Assembly (NCBI GenBank): GCA_029263015.1
Contig: JAJCYI010000127.1
Coordinates: 16,513 to 80,512 of the forward strand
Origin: Saprospiraceae bacterium
GTDB lineage: Bacteria > Bacteroidota > Bacteroidia > Chitinophagales > Saprospiraceae
DNA: 64,000 bases
Direction: 5' to 3'
Shown in pieces: positions 60,788-64,000 of the stretch. The first letter of the stretch is position 1. Every line of letters starts with the position of its first letter. A program made the translations under genes and the position numbers. Below the pieces are notes generated by a model that was not told the origin of the DNA, made no database searches, and worked only from the letters and a program-made list of their open reading frames with translations.

Positions 60788-60843
60788 CTCAAGAAATATT
60801 GAAAACCTTATTTAATTCTTTTCACTTTGAGTTTGGATGGAAG

Positions 60844-62169
60844 TCAGAAAAATAGATTGCCACCTAACCGAATCGCAAAATTATTCCCTTTCACAGGGTT
60901 GAAAATATCGAGGATATTATCCGTTACACCAAAGAACTGGACTGACTTACCGTGCAACATCACGCTCATACCAAGGTTGTCGTAGGTGTCTTCCGTGATA
61001 GAATAAGTAAATCCAGCATTGAGCCATTTGGCAACATCAAAATTGCCGTGCAGGCCGATGGCGTAGCTGTTTTCATTGCGAAAATTTTCGTTAAAATAAA
61101 CAACTCCTACCCGCACCTTTTCGCTGGCTTTGTACAAAGCACTTAGGTAAATTTTGTGCGGTATATTATTGGAATAAATATTTTCCGCTCTTTCTGGTTG
61201 AAAAATCTGTTCAATTGAATCAAGGGTTGACCCAAAACCTGGTGAATCGCCCCCTGTGAGTGCACCAGAAAAATCAAGACCTTCATATAGGAAGGAATCC
61301 TGGACGATGTAGTTGGTAACCCTTGTCTTCCAGGTGATGCCACTTCCGATGTCAAGTACGCTAGCAGCAAGATCCCACTTGTCAGTTTCATACCTTAGAC
61401 CAAGGTCAAAAGCCCAACCAGTGTTGCCATCAAAAAATTGATCGGCGGTGAAAGTGCCAAAATTTATATCAAAGTCAAAATCATTATAGGAGCGGTAATC
61501 CAGCGCATTGGAAGTATTGAGAATGTAATCTCCATCCAAAGTGATCTGGTAAATATCAGGATCGGTAAAAAACCCAACATCATTGTGGTCGGGATCAGTG
61601 GTCATATCGACAAAGCCGCTCATGAATTTGGCTTTTAACCCAAGTGTCAATTTATCAGCTTTATATGCTAAACCAAAGTCAATTGAGTGGAAACCAGTAA
61701 GTTGAATCTCACTCCCAATATTGACGCTTTCACCAATAAACTGTGCATTCCCCTCATAAATGATCTGAGGCAAAGTTTTAGGATATTTAAAAAACGCATG
61801 GTACTTGATGGAGTGTCCGAAGCTGACAAGCCATTTCTTTTTGATGGGTACTGCAAAGCCTATTGTATGGAGGATAAAATCGTCACGGATCACATTTTCA
61901 TCATCGAGAAGAGCAATGACGGAATTGATGTTAATAACAGGTTCGCCATTTACTTTGCTGACCAGTTGACTGTAGTGCGGGCCGTCAAATGCCAGCCCAT
62001 TGTAAAAACCTGGCAAACGGAAAACGCCCCCCGAATCCCTGACGATGGCGGGATTGGTTTCGTTGGCATGCCAGTTATTTCGCATAAAATGCAATCCAAG
62101 TTCTTGTTGCGCAAAAAGTGGGAAGATGAACAAGAGGGAAGAAATGGTGACTATTATTTTCTTTAGCAT
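60844..62169 (-). CDS. DUF5723 outer-membrane beta-barrel-like protein
   Basis: The 441-residue protein has a signal peptide (VTISSLLFIFPLFAQ). HFMRNNWHANETNPAIV is typical of DUF5723, followed by many alternating amphipathic strands ending in an aromatic residue (NFAIRLGGNLFF), as in outer-membrane barrels. No function is known. It follows a lipoprotein gene by 46 bp, and the two are probably co-transcribed. Confidence 0.85.
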   Translation of the reverse strand: MLKKIIVTISSLLFIFPLFAQQELGLHFMRNNWHANETNPAIVRDSGGVFRLPGFYNGLAFDGPHYSQLVSKVNGEPVININSVIALLDDENVIRDDFILHTIGFAVPIKKKWLVSFGHSIKYHAFFKYPKTLPQIIYEGNAQFIGESVNIGSEIQLTGFHSIDFGLAYKADKLTLGLKAKFMSGFVDMTTDPDHNDVGFFTDPDIYQITLDGDYILNTSNALDYRSYNDFDFDINFGTFTADQFFDGNTGWAFDLGLRYETDKWDLAASVLDIGSGITWKTRVTNYIVQDSFLYEGLDFSGALTGGDSPGFGSTLDSIEQIFQPERAENIYSNNIPHKIYLSALYKASEKVRVGVVYFNENFRNENSYAIGLHGNFDVAKWLNAGFTYSITEDTYDNLGMSVMLHGKSVQFFGVTDNILDIFNPVKGNNFAIRLGGNLFF

Positions 62170-62215
62170 TAAGTATAGTGACTATTTTTGAGAGCGTCCC
62201 TTAAACGAACAACGA

Positions 62216-63775
62216 TCATTCTGTCAACAGTTTCAGGCCCATCCTGATTTCGGTTTCTTGTCCTTTCAATGCCTTGACCGATTGTTGTCCTTCATTGAAT
62301 GTGGAAAAAAATGCTTCCAGCGAAATCATAGCAGCTTTGCGGATATTTTCAAACCGTTCATCTGAAAATGTTGCATAGGTTATTTGGGTAGTGCGGTCTA
62401 TCACATTGCCTTCGAAGTCAACTGGAGCAGAACTGACGATCCGAGTCGTGCCTGAATCGAAAAGAGAGTCAAGAATAACGCCAGAACTATCAATGAAATA
62501 AGCTTGTCCGTCAATATCCAGGGGGATGTCATTGTCAGCGACCAACTTGAATTCAGCTTCTAGTACTTCATCGTACCCATCGAACTCAATTTGAAACTCA
62601 TCTGTAATGCCAAACCCCGAGACTCTTCCATGTAGGGGCAAATCAACTTCCACTTGGATATTGTAATAGCTGCTATCGGTGACGAACCCACGTAGATCAA
62701 CAATGGTGTCAGGATTCATTCTTGCATCTACTTTATAATCAAGTGCAATTGGACGGGAGCCTAAAACTTCAACGATATTAGAGTTTTCGCGCGTGAAATC
62801 GAACACCATGGTAGCCACTTCGCCAGGCACAGTCGGATAGGCAAAATCAATACCGTTAACCGTGTCAATAAAATCGCTTTGGAGTGGAATGCGTTGGCCA
62901 TCAGCAGTTAATATATCAAATACTTCAATGACTGACCTAGTAGGTACACCAAACGAATTTTCAATAAAAATGGTGATCTTAGGGTCTTCAAAATAAACAT
63001 CTCCTTGTGTCCAGCTTTCAAAGAAGTCAATATAAATAGTGTCCCGATCACCTCGATGTTTCACATCGCCAAGATAGCCTTCAAAATAGGAAAAGAAAAT
63101 ATTGGTATTGACCAAGGCAACTAGGTCGAGGGTTATGGTGTCTCCCATCCCATTTTCTGTGATGGCATCGTACGCTATGGTGATGACCCCGTTATCCGGT
63201 ACTAGCAAGTAGCCTGAAACATCTGTTGACATTCCTGGTAATTGCACAGCTCCCAAAGGCCCAGTCAAGGGAGAGTCAAATGTCGTTTCCCAAGTGAGTG
63301 GTACTCCATTGTTAGATACTTGTGGAAGCGAGACATGCAACTTCACGGGGCCGGTATAAGAGGTTGACGAAACAGCGATGCCCACCACACCTGTTTTATA
63401 AACAGCCTTATCAACTTCCAAAACATCGGGCGAAGAGAAGGGTACTGTTATGAAAGTAGTATCGATCAGCGGAATGATAGGTGGTACGCTGTCTCTCGTT
63501 ACTGACAAAAACTCATCGGCATGTTGGCTCAGAACATCGCCTCTGTACTTGACGTGGATCATCTTGTCTGGGGTGATTTCAATAAAGGTGAAATCGTCAA
63601 AATTTTCGAGGAGGTCTTCGATGGTCGTGGTGGCTTTGCCCAACGGGATAGCAAATTCGGCTTCGCCGGAAACGATTTCAGCTTTTGTAAGTTCATCTGC
63701 TCTGCAACCAAACATTAGCATTGCAAGCACAGCAAACAGGTAAAACGAGGTAAGTCTCATATACAGGATTTTCAT
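62216..63775 (-). CDS. Large uncharacterised lipoprotein paired with DUF5723
   Basis: The 519-residue protein has a lipoprotein signal (FYLFAVLAMLMFGC). It is almost entirely beta-strand-rich with many Asp and Thr, including IPLGKATTTIEDLLENFDD near the N-terminus. A start at Met6 (63760) is equally possible. No catalytic motif is visible. Position just ahead of the DUF5723 barrel gene suggests a joint surface or outer-membrane role, which is inferred from context. Confidence 0.75.
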   Translation of the reverse strand: MKILYMRLTSFYLFAVLAMLMFGCRADELTKAEIVSGEAEFAIPLGKATTTIEDLLENFDDFTFIEITPDKMIHVKYRGDVLSQHADEFLSVTRDSVPPIIPLIDTTFITVPFSSPDVLEVDKAVYKTGVVGIAVSSTSYTGPVKLHVSLPQVSNNGVPLTWETTFDSPLTGPLGAVQLPGMSTDVSGYLLVPDNGVITIAYDAITENGMGDTITLDLVALVNTNIFFSYFEGYLGDVKHRGDRDTIYIDFFESWTQGDVYFEDPKITIFIENSFGVPTRSVIEVFDILTADGQRIPLQSDFIDTVNGIDFAYPTVPGEVATMVFDFTRENSNIVEVLGSRPIALDYKVDARMNPDTIVDLRGFVTDSSYYNIQVEVDLPLHGRVSGFGITDEFQIEFDGYDEVLEAEFKLVADNDIPLDIDGQAYFIDSSGVILDSLFDSGTTRIVSSAPVDFEGNVIDRTTQITYATFSDERFENIRKAAMISLEAFFSTFNEGQQSVKALKGQETEIRMGLKLLTE

Positions 63776-63863
63776 TAAGGCAAATCAAATTAATAAATTA
63801 GACATTATGACGATGATTTTTTTTCTTCTGAGGACTTTTAAAAAACCGAACATAGCCAAGCTA

Positions 63864-64000
63864 AGTAGGTGGAGTTAAATAATCGACACTTTTGACGAGG
63901 TTACCTGCCTACCGGCAGGCAGGTTTTTTCGTCAGACAAGGCAAAAAAAATTAGCATAGCCATAGCTACGGTCATTTTTTTTTAACAAAGTATGGCGGAA
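63864..64000. mobile_element. Second MITE copy (right end beyond window)
   Basis: All 137 visible bases are identical to the start of the 40261-40439 element, including the eight-A and nine-T runs. A TA lies directly before it (63862-63863). The right terminal repeat is outside the window. Confidence 0.88.

Overview
The window reads as chromosomal DNA of a member of the Bacteroidota, probably of the Saprospirales/Lewinella type. This rests on C-terminal type IX secretion (T9SS) sorting domains, DUF5723, DUF6249, LVIVD/choice-of-anchor B and TudS-type proteins, a tgt-lptF pair, a Wzc kinase with a C-terminal tyrosine cluster, and Bacteroidota -7 promoter elements (TAnnTTTG) close to many start codons. 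The order-level placement is an inference from gene content. I saw no rRNA, tRNA or CRISPR array.

Region 1 (1-13345, all on the minus strand) is a surface-polysaccharide locus. In transcription order it holds a PHP-type tyrosine phosphatase (CpsB/YwqE), a WecA-like sugar-1-phosphate transferase, a Wza-like export lipoprotein, a Wzc-like co-polymerase/tyrosine kinase, an ABC exporter (Wzm/Wzt), a nucleotide-sugar transaminase, a sugar N-formyltransferase, a GT2 glycosyltransferase, an MBOAT O-acyltransferase and two tandem SGNH-type proteins, the last cut by the window edge. The set predicts an exported glycan with an N-formylated amino sugar and O-acyl groups. Having both a Wzc kinase and a Wzm/Wzt exporter is unusual.

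Region 2 (14047-24750) holds lptF/G, tgt (zinc-ligand cysteines replaced by serine), an HD-domain/PycTM membrane fusion, a VanX-like dipeptidase, a TudS-like protein, a T9SS-secreted beta-helix protein, mevalonate diphosphate decarboxylase and the TolC-like end of an efflux operon. Region 3 (23437-30476) is an RND efflux operon whose pump and adaptor genes are separated by an IS200-like REP-associated transposase with REP hairpins on both sides. Region 4 (30538-41658) has a T9SS LVIVD protein, fabI, a DUF58 protein, bamA, uppS, a complete 179-bp MITE and a second WecA-like transferase. Region 5 (41822-48933) has a glucosaminidase divergent from a LexA/CI-like S24 repressor, a polytopic membrane protein, a CNNM/CorC protein, an MFS transporter and an unassigned protein. 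Region 6 (49190-63775) has two rhomboid proteases, an EEP-family hydrolase, cysS, moxR, a MobB-like/MobA fusion, moaC, purQ, a long coiled-coil protein with a lysine/alanine-rich tail, a polyprenyl diphosphate synthase and a DUF5723/lipoprotein pair.

The intergenic DNA is rich in structure. There is a MITE present twice (179 bp whole, and 137 bp identical up to the window edge). Two diverged copies of a second, about 165-bp inverted-repeat element occur. There are also GC palindromes at gene ends and many 'word' repeats, in which short degenerate words are reiterated, often as inverted arms. Several word repeats lie between a promoter and its start codon, and one is translated in frame inside the MobA fusion.
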